DNA of 64,000 nt from assembly GCF_014042345.1 (NCBI RefSeq), contig NZ_JACEZT010000008.1, positions 213,885 through 277,884 on the forward strand, given 5' to 3'. How positions within the stretch are numbered: position 1 is the stretch's first letter; every line of letters begins with the position of its first letter. This document shows, one piece after another, positions 49,616 through 58,896 of the stretch. A model generated the notes under the pieces. The model had not been told where the DNA came from. It was given only the letters and a program-made list of their open reading frames with translations, and did not search any database. The stretch is from Rugamonas brunnea (GTDB lineage: Bacteria > Pseudomonadota > Gammaproteobacteria > Burkholderiales > Burkholderiaceae_D). The position numbers and the translations under genes are program-made.

Positions 49616-50392
49616 ATGCAATACCGGCGCGCGCGCAGGAAGTTCGACGAGGAGGTGGAGAACCCCGAGCGCTGGCTGATCTCGTATTCCGATTTCATCA
49701 CGCTGCTGTTCGCCTTCTTCGTCGTCATGTACGCCGTGTCCTCGGTCAACATCGGCAAGTACCAGGTGTTTTCGGACGCGCTGGGCGACGCCTTCGGCGG
49801 GGCCGGCGCGGCCAAGCCCGTCACTACCCAGGTGCAGAACCTGCCCATCCCCAATCCCGGCCTGCGCCGCCGCACCGAATTGCTGCGCAAGGAAAAGGAA
49901 CACATGACCAAGCTGGCGCAGGACCTGCTGTCCACGCTGGCGCCGCTGGTCAAGGAAGGCAAGGTGCGGGTGACGCAGAACAGCCGCGGGGTCAGCGTCG
50001 AAATCAACGCCAGCGTGCTGTTCGACCCGGGCGAGGCGCGCCTGACGGCCGCGTCGACGGAAGCGCTGCGGGCCGTGGCCGTGCTGCTCAAGGACGACGG
50101 CCACGACGTGCAGGTGGAAGGGCACACCGACAACCAGCCGATCCGCAACACCTTGTATCCGTCGAACTGGGAACTGTCGTCGGTGCGGGCGGCCAGCGTG
50201 GTGCGGCTGTTCATCGACGCCGGCGTGGCGCCCGCGCGGCTGACGGCGGTGGGCCATGCCGCCAATCATCCGGTGGCCTCGAACGCCTCGTCCGAGGGCC
50301 GGGCCCGCAACCGGCGCGTGGCCGTGACCATCCTGTCCGGCCTGCCGGACACGGTGACGGAATTGCCGACGCCGGCCGTCAAGCCGCAATAA
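49616..50392 (+). CDS. motD: Flagellar motor stator protein MotD (MotB/OmpA family)
   Basis: A 258-residue protein with a basic N-terminus, one span starting LISYSDFITLLFAFFVVMYAVSSV with the ion-binding Asp26, a plug/linker, and a C-terminal OmpA-like peptidoglycan-binding domain (VQVEGHTDNQPI, NWELSSVRAASVVRLFI, GRARNRRVAVTI). It starts 1 bp after motC. A long palindrome with a T-run ends the operon 21 bp downstream. Confidence 0.95.
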   Translation: MQYRRARRKFDEEVENPERWLISYSDFITLLFAFFVVMYAVSSVNIGKYQVFSDALGDAFGGAGAAKPVTTQVQNLPIPNPGLRRRTELLRKEKEHMTKLAQDLLSTLAPLVKEGKVRVTQNSRGVSVEINASVLFDPGEARLTAASTEALRAVAVLLKDDGHDVQVEGHTDNQPIRNTLYPSNWELSSVRAASVVRLFIDAGVAPARLTAVGHAANHPVASNASSEGRARNRRVAVTILSGLPDTVTELPTPAVKPQ

Positions 50393-50413
50393 GCAACAGG
50401 AATCAGCATCAAC

Positions 50414-50486
50414 ACCGGGGTCAGGTCATACGATCAGGCAACTTGCGCGCAAGTTGCCTGATCGTATGACCTGACCCCGGTTTTTT
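50414..50486. repeat. Perfect 68-bp palindrome with T-run (copy A) between motD and flgN
   Basis: Bases 50414-50481 are a perfect palindrome with 34-base arms and no loop. It begins ACCGGGGTCAGGTCAT and ends with its complement, followed by TTTTTT to 50486. It lies between two convergent genes and should terminate the fliA-motCD transcript. The outer 16 bp and the central GGCAAC.TGCG are shared with a second element at 63196-63265; the 7 bp between them are not. Confidence 0.9.
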
Positions 50487-50497
50487 GCGATTGTTGT

Positions 50498-50968
50498 TTA
50501 GCCGGCGAAGAAGCCGCGGCTGGTGGTGGAGGTGGTGGCGTGGCCGCTGGGGCCGTAGAAGCTGCTGCTGGCGGCCGCGCGCGGGCGCAGCGCTTGCAGC
50601 GCGCCCTGGGTGTGGCTCATGTGCTTGTTGATCAGCATGCCGTTGATGCGGTTCAGTTCTTTCGCTTCGCGCGTCTGGTCCAGCAGGGTTTGCCACAGGG
50701 CGTCGGCGCCGCTGTCGCCGCGGGCGGCGATCCATTGCGTCATGCCCGCTTCCTGCGGCGCGAAGCCGGCCGCGCCCAGCGCGCTGTGGCGCTGCTTGGC
50801 CAGGCTGGCCATCTGGCCGACCAGCGCCGATTTTTCCGGCGTCAAGGCCGTCAACGCGTCGATGTGGGCCGCCACCAGATGCTGCTGTTCCTGCTTGAGC
50901 ACGTCCAGCAGGGAAGTCATCAGGCGCTGTTCTTCGCGCAGCAGCTGCATCGGGTCGACGGTTTGCAT
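50498..50968 (-). CDS. flgN: Flagellar export chaperone FlgN
   Basis: A 156-residue, mostly helical protein that chaperones the hook-filament junction proteins FlgK and FlgL. It starts MQTVDPMQLLREEQRLMTSLLDVLKQEQQHLVAAHID, typical of FlgN, and ends in a Ser/Gly-rich tail. It lies 9 bp after flgM. Identification rests on size, helical character and position behind flgM. Confidence 0.88.
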   Translation of the reverse strand: MQTVDPMQLLREEQRLMTSLLDVLKQEQQHLVAAHIDALTALTPEKSALVGQMASLAKQRHSALGAAGFAPQEAGMTQWIAARGDSGADALWQTLLDQTREAKELNRINGMLINKHMSHTQGALQALRPRAAASSSFYGPSGHATTSTTSRGFFAG

Positions 50969-50977
50969 GGGGTAGTC

Positions 50978-51283
50978 CTAACGTTTCCTGGAGTGCAGCA
51001 GATCCTTGACCGTGTCCAGCAGTCCGTCCGCCACTTTTTCCGAATTGACCTGGAACTGGCCGTCGGCGATGGCCAGCTTGATGCGTTCGACTTTCTTGGT
51101 GTCGAACACGGCGCTGCCGCCGCCGGCCGCACTGGCCGCCAATGCCTGGCCTTGCGGCGACAGGCGTACATTGTCCGTCGCGGCCGGGGTGGCGGCCGTC
51201 TTGTCGGCACCGCGGGCGTTGGACGCGCCCGCAGGCGAGGTCGGCAAGCCGGGGGTGCTCTTGAGCGTATCGTTGATTTTCAC
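50978..51283 (-). CDS. flgM: Anti-sigma-28 factor FlgM
   Basis: A 101-residue protein that holds FliA inactive until it is exported through the finished hook. The N-terminus MKINDTLKSTPGLPTSP is disordered. The C-terminal FliA-binding helices are VERIKLAIADGQFQVNSEKVADGLLDTVKDLL. It has its own sigma-28 promoter 49 bp upstream, so FliA controls its own inhibitor, as in Salmonella. flgN follows after 9 bp. Confidence 0.95.
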   Translation of the reverse strand: MKINDTLKSTPGLPTSPAGASNARGADKTAATPAATDNVRLSPQGQALAASAAGGGSAVFDTKKVERIKLAIADGQFQVNSEKVADGLLDTVKDLLHSRKR

Positions 51284-51331
51284 AGCATCATCCTCGTCTG
51301 ATCGAAGTCCTGGACTCCGGGATATGAGTCT

Positions 51332-51358
51332 ATAACGGCGCCGCTTGAATAAACTTTA
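51332..51358 (-). promoter_or_regulatory. Sigma-28 (FliA) promoter for flgM-flgN
   Basis: On the minus strand TAAAGTTT (51358-51351), an 11-base spacer and GCCGTTAT (51339-51332). The -35 is a perfect match to the FliA consensus and the -10 differs from GCCGATAA at two bases. It lies in the flgA-flgM gap. Confidence 0.85.
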
Positions 51359-51389
51359 GCGCGTCTTGCCGCAAAGAACCCATATTTCT

Positions 51390-52088
51390 TCAGAACGCGA
51401 CTTCCACCAGGCCGCCCGCTTTGGCGATCCCGCTAATTTGTTGCCCACCGGCAGTTCTCACCTGCACCACCTGGCCATCGCCGGCCGTGCTCACGGCGCG
51501 CGCCTCGGCCGAGACGGAAAAGCCGTTGCCGCTCGATACCAGGCGCACCAGCTGGCCCTGTTGCACCACGGGGCGGCTCTTGAGCGTGTCCAGCCGCAGC
51601 GGCGTGCCCGACGGCAGCGAGGCGTTGGGGTAGCGGCCCACCACCTGGGCCATGTCGGTGGCGATGCCAGGCGGCATGGTGGTCAGGTCGCCCTGCACGG
51701 CCACCAGCTGGCCGGCCTCGATGGTCTGGCCCTGGGCCAGCGGCACGGCGCTGGCGATGTAGTCGGCCACCACGCTGACGTTGGCTTGCACATAAATCGT
51801 CCATTGCGGCGCCGTGCAGCGCACACCCACCGTGGTCTTGCCCCAGGCCCGGCTGCCCGGCATCAGGAACGCTTGCGGCGCCGGACAGGCGGGCAGGGCC
51901 ATGCGGGCGTCGATCGCGCCCACGCTCACCTTGGCCTGGCCCGGCAGGCCGGCCGTCTGCGTCTGCAGGAATTGTTCCACGCTTTGCCGGAGGACGGCGG
52001 CGTCCTGGCGTGCGCCGTTGCCCTCGGCGGCGCTGGCGCCGGCGGCGAGTAAGGTCAGCAGCAAGGTAGTGGTCAATGGTCGTTTCAT
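51390..52088 (-). CDS. flgA: Flagellar P-ring chaperone FlgA
   Basis: A 232-residue periplasmic protein with a signal peptide (TTTLLLTLLAAGASA) and a C-terminal SAF domain (IEAGQLVAVQGDLTTMPPGIATDMAQVVGR, GTPLRLDTLKSRPVVQQGQLVRL). It assists assembly of the P-ring protein FlgI. Divergent from flgB across 181 bp that hold -10-like hexamers for both directions (TATCAT toward flgA and TATGAT at 52202-52207 toward flgB). Confidence 0.94.
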   Translation of the reverse strand: MKRPLTTTLLLTLLAAGASAAEGNGARQDAAVLRQSVEQFLQTQTAGLPGQAKVSVGAIDARMALPACPAPQAFLMPGSRAWGKTTVGVRCTAPQWTIYVQANVSVVADYIASAVPLAQGQTIEAGQLVAVQGDLTTMPPGIATDMAQVVGRYPNASLPSGTPLRLDTLKSRPVVQQGQLVRLVSSGNGFSVSAEARAVSTAGDGQVVQVRTAGGQQISGIAKAGGLVEVAF

Positions 52089-52269
52089 GGTGTGGGTGTC
52101 CCTGGAATGATGCCATGATAGTCCGGCCCGCCAGCGAGCAAGCCCGGAATAGGACGGAAAAGCACAGCCTTATCGTTCGATTGCCGCCGGGCAAGCGGCC
52201 GTATGATGGCTCCTGTCATCACCAGTTCGTCCATGCCCCACGGGCCGGACGCACACTTTGGAGCCTGTC

Positions 52270-52686
52270 ATGTTAGGGAAACTCGACGATTACCTGCGCT
52301 TTCACGAAGCCGCGCTGAGCTTGCGCTCGCAGCGCCAGACGGTGCTCGCGTCCAACATCGCCAATGGCGACACCCCTAACTACAAGGCCCGCGACATCGA
52401 TTTTTCCAGCGCGCTGCAGAACGCGCTGGCCGCCAGCGCCCCGGCGCCGCTGCGCACCACGGCCGCGCAGCACTTTCCCAACCCACCCAAGGATGGCGCG
52501 GCCTTGCCCGACGGCACGCCGCTGCTGTACCGCGGCGTGGTGCAGGGCGCCGTGGACGGCAACACGGTCGACATGGACGTCGAGCGCAACCAGTTCGCCG
52601 ACAACGGCCTGCGCTACGAGGCCGGCATCACGATGATCAACGCCCAGATCAAGGAAATGATGGCGGCCATTCAGGGAGGTAACTAA
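52270..52686 (+). CDS. flgB: Flagellar basal-body proximal rod protein FlgB
   Basis: A 138-residue rod protein starting [18 protein letters not shown] with the rod signature [19 protein letters not shown]. The start at 52270 is chosen because GGAG lies six bases upstream. First gene of the flgBCDEFGHIJKL series; flgC follows after 2 bp. No convincing sigma-54 or sigma-28 site was found in front, so it probably has an early/middle-class promoter. Confidence 0.96.
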   Translation: MLGKLDDYLRFHEAALSLRSQRQTVLASNIANGDTPNYKARDIDFSSALQNALAASAPAPLRTTAAQHFPNPPKDGAALPDGTPLLYRGVVQGAVDGNTVDMDVERNQFADNGLRYEAGITMINAQIKEMMAAIQGGN

Positions 52687-52688
52687 TC

Positions 52689-53099
52689 ATGTCGTCGCTG
52701 TTCAGTATTTTTAATGTTTCCGGTTCGGCCATGAGCGCCCAGGCCCAGCGCCTGAACGTGGTGGCCAGTAACCTGGCCAACGCCGACAGCGCCACCAGCG
52801 CCAGCGGCGAAGCCTACCGCGCCAAGCAGGTGGTGTTCGAAGCCACCCCGTCCACCGAGGGCGGCGCCTCCACCGGCGTGCGGGTGCGCCAGGTGGTCGA
52901 GGACCAGTCGCCGATGAAGCTCAAGTACGACCCCAAGAATCCGCTGGCCGACGAGAAGGGCTATGTGACCATGCCCAACGTCAATGTGGTCGATGAAATG
53001 GTCAACATGCTGTCGGCCTCGCGTTCCTACCAGACCAACGTGGAAACCATGAACGCGGCCAAGACGCTGTTGCTGAAAACCCTGACCATCGGCCAGTAA
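52689..53099 (+). CDS. flgC: Flagellar basal-body proximal rod protein FlgC
   Basis: A 136-residue rod protein. Seen: [27 protein letters not shown], the conserved N-terminal rod/hook motif, and the C-terminal [30 protein letters not shown] that forms the coiled-coil of axial proteins. It starts 2 bp after flgB. Confidence 0.97.
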   Translation: MSSLFSIFNVSGSAMSAQAQRLNVVASNLANADSATSASGEAYRAKQVVFEATPSTEGGASTGVRVRQVVEDQSPMKLKYDPKNPLADEKGYVTMPNVNVVDEMVNMLSASRSYQTNVETMNAAKTLLLKTLTIGQ

Positions 53100-53135
53100 G
53101 CCGGTCGCCCATTCGCCATTTAATCCGAGGCTCCC

Positions 53136-53819
53136 ATGTCCACCGTAACCAGTTCCACCGCCGCGCCGTCGTCCGCGCTGCTCAACGCCGTCAACCCGCA
53201 GAAACCGGCCGCCACGGACGCCACCCAGGCCGACACCGATAAGTTCATGACCCTGCTGGTGACGCAGCTGAAGAACCAGGACCCGCTCAATCCGCTCGAC
53301 AACGCGCAAGTGACCAGCCAGCTGGCCCAGCTCTCGACGGTGACGGGCGTGAACAAGCTCAACACGACGCTGGAATCGCTCAAGTCCAGTTACCAGTCCG
53401 GCGAAGCCATGCAGGCCACCGGCCTGATCAACCACGGCGTGCTGGCGGCCGGCAACCAGATCACCCTGGCCGGCGGTAAGGCCGTGTTCGGCGTGGACCT
53501 GGCCACGGCCGCCGACACCGTGCAGATCGATGTCAAGAATGGCAGCGGCGCCGTGGTGCACAGCATCGCCATGAAAGGCGTGGACGTGGGCACCCTGCCG
53601 CTGGTGTGGGACGGCAAGCTCGACGATGGCACCACCGTCGCGCCGGACGGCAATTACTCGTTCTCCGTCACGGCCACCACGGGCGGCAAGGCGCTCACGG
53701 ACGCCACCGCGCTCACCTTCGGCACGGTGGCCAGCGTGTCCACCGGCAGCGCCGGCGTCAAACTGAACGTACCCGCGATCGGCCAGCTGACCATGGCCGA
53801 CATTAAGCAAGTACTGTAA
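53136..53819 (+). CDS. flgD: Hook assembly scaffold protein FlgD
   Basis: A 227-residue cap that directs hook polymerisation. Seen: FMTLLVTQLKNQDPLNPLDNAQVTSQLAQLSTVTGVNKLN, the FlgD signature, and the C-terminal Ig-like/tudor region including WDGKLDDGTTVAPDGNYSFSV. Its stop codon lies within a 13-bp exact tandem duplication. Confidence 0.96.
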   Translation: MSTVTSSTAAPSSALLNAVNPQKPAATDATQADTDKFMTLLVTQLKNQDPLNPLDNAQVTSQLAQLSTVTGVNKLNTTLESLKSSYQSGEAMQATGLINHGVLAAGNQITLAGGKAVFGVDLATAADTVQIDVKNGSGAVVHSIAMKGVDVGTLPLVWDGKLDDGTTVAPDGNYSFSVTATTGGKALTDATALTFGTVASVSTGSAGVKLNVPAIGQLTMADIKQVL

Positions 53820-53830
53820 GCAAGTACTGT
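53805..53830 (+). repeat. 13-bp exact tandem duplication spanning the flgD stop codon
   Basis: AAGCAAGTACTGT occurs twice in direct succession (53805-53817 and 53818-53830). The flgD TAA begins on the last base of the first unit. The second unit is untranslated, as expected for a recent slippage duplication. Confidence 0.9.
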
Positions 53831-53870
53831 AACTCACCTCGTAAGCCACCTCATCAGATAGGGGAATACC

Positions 53871-55418
53871 ATGTTCCAACAAGGACTCAGCGGCCTGAAC
53901 GGCGCGTCTAAATCGCTCGACGTGATCGGCAACAACATCGCCAACGCCAGCACGGTGGGCTTCAAAGGCTCGCAGGCCCAGTTCGCCGACCTGTACGCCA
54001 ATTCGCTCAACGGGGTGAGCGGCAACAACGCCGGTATCGGCGTGTCCGTGTCGCAGATCGCCCAGCAGTTCACCCAGGGCAATATCGAAACGAGCAACAA
54101 CCCGCTCGACATCTCCATCAACGGCGGCGGCTTCTTCCGCACCACCACCCCCGATGGCGCGATCCAGTATTCGCGCAACGGCCAGTTCCAGATGGACAAG
54201 AACGGCACCCTGATCAATGCCCAGGGCGCGCAGGTGACGGGCTACCTGACCAATTCCTCGGGCGTGATCCTGCAGGGCGCGCCGGTGCCCATCACCATCG
54301 ATTCGTCCGACCTGACGCCGGTGGCCACCACCCAGGCCAACTTCTCGCTCAACCTCAATTCCAACACGCTGGCGCCCACCAAGGTGCCGTTCGACGCCAA
54401 CGATCCGCAGACCTACAACAAGCAGACCGTGCTCGACGTGTACGACAGCCTGGGCAACGCGCACACCATGTCGACCTACTACGTCAAGACCAGCGCCAAC
54501 AACTGGGACGTGTACGCGGGCGTGGACGGCACCGAGATCACCGCCAAGGCCGTGGCCACCTCCATCCTGGCCGACCCCGGCGTGCAGGCCGCGCGGGCCC
54601 AATACCAGGCCGACGTGAACGCCTTGCCGCCCGTGCAGGCCACCATCGACGCCGACGCGCTGGCCTATGCCCAGGCCGCCGGTCCCGTGATGCTGGCCGC
54701 CGCCGCTGCCGCCGGCGCCAGCCAGGCCCAGCTCGACGCGCTGACCGCCGCGTTCGACCCTGTCAATGGCGCCGGCACCAAGACTGGCACCAACCTGGAC
54801 CAGATCGACGCCGCGCTGGCGGCCGCCGTCAGCGTGCCGGCCGTCAAGGTGGGCAGCCTGGTGTTCAACAACAACGGCGCGCTGAGCGCGGCCGCCATGG
54901 CCAACCTGCCCACGCCGCAGACGCTGCCGCTGACCATCAGCCTGCCGATCTTCCCGGACACCGGTTCCCTGCAGCCGCTGACCATCAAGGCCAACTGGGT
55001 CGGCACCACGCAATACGGCAGCAGCACCAGCGAGAAGGCCTCGACCCAGGACGGTTACTCGTCGGGTCACCTGGAGCGTTTCGCGGCCGGTTCCGACGGC
55101 GTGATCCTGGGCCAGTACAGCAACGGCAAGTCGCGTCCGCTGGCGCAGGTGGTGCTGGCCAATTTCTCCAACGTCAACGGCCTTACGCCGCTGGGCAACA
55201 ATGCCTGGGCTGAAAGTTCGAACTCGGGCGTGCCGCAGATCGGCGTGCCGGGAACGGGCAGCCTGGGCCAGTTGCGCGCCAGTTCGGTGGAAACCTCGAA
55301 CGTGGACCTGACGGCCGAGCTGGTCAACATGATCACGGCGCAGCGCGTGTACCAGGCCAACGCCCAGACCATCAAGACCGAGGACTCGGTGCTGCAGACC
55401 CTGGTCAACCTGCGTTAA
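53871..55418 (+). CDS. flgE: Flagellar hook protein FlgE
   Basis: A 515-residue hook subunit. The N-terminus FQQGLSGLNGASKSLDVIGNNIANASTVGFKGS and the C-terminus LVNMITAQRVYQANAQTIKTEDSVLQTLVNLR are the conserved axial coiled-coil parts. The middle (about residues 230-330) carries an Ala-rich variable domain, making it longer than the ~400-residue Salmonella protein. It starts 51 bp after flgD. Confidence 0.97.
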   Translation: MFQQGLSGLNGASKSLDVIGNNIANASTVGFKGSQAQFADLYANSLNGVSGNNAGIGVSVSQIAQQFTQGNIETSNNPLDISINGGGFFRTTTPDGAIQYSRNGQFQMDKNGTLINAQGAQVTGYLTNSSGVILQGAPVPITIDSSDLTPVATTQANFSLNLNSNTLAPTKVPFDANDPQTYNKQTVLDVYDSLGNAHTMSTYYVKTSANNWDVYAGVDGTEITAKAVATSILADPGVQAARAQYQADVNALPPVQATIDADALAYAQAAGPVMLAAAAAAGASQAQLDALTAAFDPVNGAGTKTGTNLDQIDAALAAAVSVPAVKVGSLVFNNNGALSAAAMANLPTPQTLPLTISLPIFPDTGSLQPLTIKANWVGTTQYGSSTSEKASTQDGYSSGHLERFAAGSDGVILGQYSNGKSRPLAQVVLANFSNVNGLTPLGNNAWAESSNSGVPQIGVPGTGSLGQLRASSVETSNVDLTAELVNMITAQRVYQANAQTIKTEDSVLQTLVNLR

Positions 55419-55486
55419 AGCTGGTTTGACGCGTAGGGCGCGGCCAGCCGGCCGCGCCCGTCCCCTTACCGGAGTCACCGAACACC

Positions 55487-56227
55487 ATGGACCGTCTCGT
55501 CTATACCGCCATGACAGGCGCGCGCCACGTGCTGGACCAGCAGGCCACCGTGTCGAACAACCTGGCCAACGCCACCACCACGGGCTTCCGGGCCCAGCTC
55601 GACGCATTCCGCGCCGTGCCCGTGATGTCGGAGGGCTTGCCCACCCGCACCTTCGTGGTCGACACGACGGCCGGCGCCGACATGCGCGCCGGCCCGATCC
55701 AGACCACCGGCCGCGCGCTCGACGTGGCGCTGCGCGGCGACGGCTGGATCGCCGTGCAGTCGGCCGACGGTTCGGAAGCCTACACCCGCAACGGCAGCCT
55801 GAAGGTGAGCGAGAACGGCTTGCTGCAAACGTCGGCCGGCCAGACCCTGCAAGGCGAGGGCGGCCCGATCGCCGTGCCGCCCGACACCACCGTGGCCATC
55901 GCCAGCGACGGCACGGTCAGCACCATCTCGACCGAATTCAAGCCGGGCCCGTCGAACGTGCTGGGCCGCATCAAGCTGGTCAATCCCGACCCCAAGTCCC
56001 TGGTGCGCGGCGACGACGGCCTGTTCCGCCTGAACAGCGGCACGCCGGCCGACAACGACCCGTCCGTGCGCCTGGTCGACGGCGCGCTCGAAGGCAGCAA
56101 CGTGAACGCTGTCGATTCCATGGTCAACATGATCAGCCTGGCGCGCCAGTTCGAGATGCAAATGAGCTTGCTGAAGAACGCCGAGAATAACGCCGCAAAA
56201 GCCACCCAGATCCTCGCTTTGAGTTGA
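55487..56227 (+). CDS. flgF: Flagellar basal-body rod protein FlgF
   Basis: A 246-residue rod protein: MDRLVYTAMTGARHVLDQQATVSNNLANATTTGFRAQ at the N-terminus and VDSMVNMISLARQFEMQMSLLKNAENNAAKATQIL at the C-terminus. It lies between flgE (68 bp upstream) and flgG (80 bp downstream). Confidence 0.97.
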   Translation: MDRLVYTAMTGARHVLDQQATVSNNLANATTTGFRAQLDAFRAVPVMSEGLPTRTFVVDTTAGADMRAGPIQTTGRALDVALRGDGWIAVQSADGSEAYTRNGSLKVSENGLLQTSAGQTLQGEGGPIAVPPDTTVAIASDGTVSTISTEFKPGPSNVLGRIKLVNPDPKSLVRGDDGLFRLNSGTPADNDPSVRLVDGALEGSNVNAVDSMVNMISLARQFEMQMSLLKNAENNAAKATQILALS

Positions 56228-56307
56228 GTGTTGCTCCTCCATAATGGTGGCATGGGATAAGCAGTGGTCGTACCGGCCGCCGCGCTCCAAGCGACTGGGA
56301 GAAGCAA

Positions 56308-57090
56308 ATGATACGTTCACTTTGGATTGCCAAGACTGGCATGGAGGCGCAGCAGACGCAGATGGACGTGGTGTCCAACAATCTGGCCAACGTCAGCACC
56401 AACGGTTTCAAGAAATCGCGCGCCGTGTTCGAGGACTTGCTGTACCAGAACGTGCGCCAGCCGGGCGCCCAGTCGTCCCAGCAGACCAATTTGCCGTCGG
56501 GCATGCAGATCGGCACCGGTGTGCGCCCCGTGGCCGTGGAGCGTATCTTCACCCAGGGCAATCCGCAATCGACGGGCAACGACAAGGACCTGATGGTCAA
56601 CGGCAACGGTTTCTTCAACGTGCTGCTGCCCGACGGCACCACCGCCTACACGCGCGACGGTTCGTTCCAGCGCGATAACAACGGCCAGATGGTCACCTCC
56701 AGCGGCTACGTGCTGCAGCCGGCCATCACCATCCCCGTCAACGCCACCAGCATCACCGTCGGCCGCGACGGCACCGTGTCCGTCACGCTGCCGGGGCAGA
56801 CGGCGCCGTCGCAGATCGGCTCGATCCAGTTGTCGACCTTCATCAACCCGACCGGGCTGGAATCGAAGGGCGAGAACCTGTACGTGGAGACGGGCGCCTC
56901 CGGCAATGCCCAGACCAACACGCCCGGCACCAACGGCACCGGCTCCATCATGCAAGGCTACGTGGAAACGTCGAACGTGAGCGTGGTGGAGGAGATGGTC
57001 AATATGATCCAGACCCAGCGGGCCTACGAGATCAACAGCAAGGCCATCACCACCTCCGACCAGATGCTGCAAAAACTGACGCAGATGTAA
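56308..57090 (+). CDS. flgG: Flagellar distal rod protein FlgG
   Basis: A 260-residue distal rod subunit with the conserved start [38 protein letters not shown] and end [37 protein letters not shown]. Ribosome site GGGAG. flgH follows after 9 bp. Confidence 0.98.
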   Translation: MIRSLWIAKTGMEAQQTQMDVVSNNLANVSTNGFKKSRAVFEDLLYQNVRQPGAQSSQQTNLPSGMQIGTGVRPVAVERIFTQGNPQSTGNDKDLMVNGNGFFNVLLPDGTTAYTRDGSFQRDNNGQMVTSSGYVLQPAITIPVNATSITVGRDGTVSVTLPGQTAPSQIGSIQLSTFINPTGLESKGENLYVETGASGNAQTNTPGTNGTGSIMQGYVETSNVSVVEEMVNMIQTQRAYEINSKAITTSDQMLQKLTQM

Positions 57091-57099
57091 GGACGCGCC

Positions 57100-57756
57100 A
57101 TGAAAACCTTCGCTACCCTGGCCCTGCTGCTGAGCGCGGCCGCGCTCACCGGCTGCACGGCCATCCCCACCACCATCGTGCAGACGCCGCTGACGGCGCG
57201 CCCGCTGGCGTCCGAGCAACTGGCCGGCAACAACGGCGCCATCTACCAGCCGGCCGCGTTCCGCCCCATCTTCGAGGACCGCCGCGCGCGCCACGTGGGC
57301 GATGTGCTGACCCTGGTCATCACGGAGAAGACCTCGGCCGTGAAGGCCGGCGCCAGCTCGGGCAACAAGTCCGGCAGCGTCAGCGCCAGCATTCCCCATC
57401 CGCTGCAGGGCACCTTCGGCGCCACCGCGTCCGCCAACAGCGCCAGCAAGTACGCCGATGGCGACAACCAGTCGGCCAGCAACACCTTCACCGGCACGAT
57501 GGGCGTGACGGTGGTCGAGGTGCTGGCCAACGGCAACCTGATCGTGGCCGGCGAGAAGCAGATCGCCATGAACAAGGGCACGGAATTCATCCGCTTCTCC
57601 GGCATGGTCAATCCCGACAACATTGCCACCGGCAACACGGTGGCCTCCACCGCCGTGGCCGACGCGCGCGTCGAGTACCGCACCAACAGCCAGATCGACC
57701 GCGCCGAGATGACGTCGATGGCGTCGCGCTTCTTCCAGAGCTTGCTGCCTTTCTGA
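57100..57756 (+). CDS. flgH: Flagellar L-ring lipoprotein FlgH
   Basis: A 218-residue outer-membrane lipoprotein with lipobox LTGC (Cys19). Family features: NNGAIYQPAAFRPIFEDRRARHVGDVLTLVITEKTSA and EKQIAMNKGTEFIRFSGMVNPDNI, with the C-terminal SRFFQSLLPF. It forms the L-ring bushing in the outer membrane. flgI follows after 2 bp. Confidence 0.98.
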   Translation: MKTFATLALLLSAAALTGCTAIPTTIVQTPLTARPLASEQLAGNNGAIYQPAAFRPIFEDRRARHVGDVLTLVITEKTSAVKAGASSGNKSGSVSASIPHPLQGTFGATASANSASKYADGDNQSASNTFTGTMGVTVVEVLANGNLIVAGEKQIAMNKGTEFIRFSGMVNPDNIATGNTVASTAVADARVEYRTNSQIDRAEMTSMASRFFQSLLPF

Positions 57757-57758
57757 TC

Positions 57759-58886
57759 ATGAACACGACCTCTTTCCTCCGCCGCGCCGCCACCGTGCTG
57801 GGCCTCGGCGTCGCCATGACCTTGCTGGCCGCGCCGCTGGCCAGCGCCGAACGCCTGAAGGACCTGGTCAGCATCGCCGGCGTGCGCCAGAACCAGTTGA
57901 TCGGCTACGGCCTGGTCGTCGGCCTCGACGGCAGCGGCGACCAGACCACGCAGACCCCGTTCACGGTGCAAAGCGTGGTGTCCATGCTGCAGCAGCTGGG
58001 CGTGAACCTGCCGGCCGCTTCCAGCCTGCAACTGAAGAACGTGGCGGCCGTGATGGTGACGGCCTCGCTGCCGCCGTTCGCCCAGCCGGGCCAGACGCTC
58101 GACATCACGGTCTCGTCCATGGGTAACGCCAAGAGCTTGCGCGGCGGCACCTTGCTGATGACGCCGCTCAAGGGCGCCGATGGCCAGGTCTACGGCATGG
58201 CCCAGGGCAATGTGCTGGTGGGCGGCGTGGGCGTGGCCGCCGGCGGCAATTCGCTGCAGGTCAACCACCTGAGCGTGGGCAAGATTTCCGGCGGCGCCAC
58301 CGTGGAGCGGGCCGTGGCCTCGTCGCTGGGCGAGAACAACATCATCAAGCTCGAACTCAACAACACGGACTTCTCGACCGCCAGCCGCATCGTCGAAGCC
58401 ATCAACGACAAGTACGGCCCCGGCATCGCCTACGCGCTCGACGGCCGCGTGATCCGGGTGCAGGCGCCCAGCAGCAGCGACCAGCGCGTGACCTTCATCG
58501 GCACCCTGCAGGACATGCAGGTCAACCCGGCCGAGCAACCGGCCAAGGTGATCATGAACGCCCGCACCGGTTCGGTGGTGATGAACCGCGCCGTCACGCT
58601 CGACACCTGCGCCATCTCGCACGGCAACCTGTCGATCGCCGTCTCGGCCGAGCCGCAGGTGAGCCAGCCCAACGCCCTGTCGGGCGGGCGCACCACCGTG
58701 ACCCAGAACACCCAGGTCGACATCAAGAAGGACAGCGGCAAGGTGATGCTGGTCAAGGGCGGCGCCTCGCTGGCCGACGTGGTCAAGGCGCTCAACGCCA
58801 TCGGCGCCACGCCGCAAGACTTGCTGGCCATCCTGCAGGCGATGAAGGCGGCCGGCGCCCTGCGGGCCGAGCTGGAAATCATTTAA
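57759..58886 (+). CDS. flgI: Flagellar P-ring protein FlgI
   Basis: A 375-residue periplasmic protein with a signal peptide ending LASA near residue 29, then ERLKDLVSIAGVRQNQLIGYGLVVGLDGSGDQTTQTPFT, the diagnostic N-terminus. The conserved C-terminus is LADVVKALNAIGATPQDLLAILQAMKAAGALRAELEII. FlgA, encoded divergently, is its chaperone. Confidence 0.98.
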   Translation: MNTTSFLRRAATVLGLGVAMTLLAAPLASAERLKDLVSIAGVRQNQLIGYGLVVGLDGSGDQTTQTPFTVQSVVSMLQQLGVNLPAASSLQLKNVAAVMVTASLPPFAQPGQTLDITVSSMGNAKSLRGGTLLMTPLKGADGQVYGMAQGNVLVGGVGVAAGGNSLQVNHLSVGKISGGATVERAVASSLGENNIIKLELNNTDFSTASRIVEAINDKYGPGIAYALDGRVIRVQAPSSSDQRVTFIGTLQDMQVNPAEQPAKVIMNARTGSVVMNRAVTLDTCAISHGNLSIAVSAEPQVSQPNALSGGRTTVTQNTQVDIKKDSGKVMLVKGGASLADVVKALNAIGATPQDLLAILQAMKAAGALRAELEII

Positions 58887-58896
58887 GGACACGCCC

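Noticed and set aside
52181..52207. TTGCCG...TATGAT as a flgB promoter
   Set aside because: The spacer is 15 bases and the -35 is weak; the -10-like hexamer is mentioned only as a possibility.
52683..55607. A 974-codon minus-strand open frame opposite flgC-flgE
   Set aside because: Covers three confirmed flagellar genes; Gly/His/Val-rich shadow without motifs.
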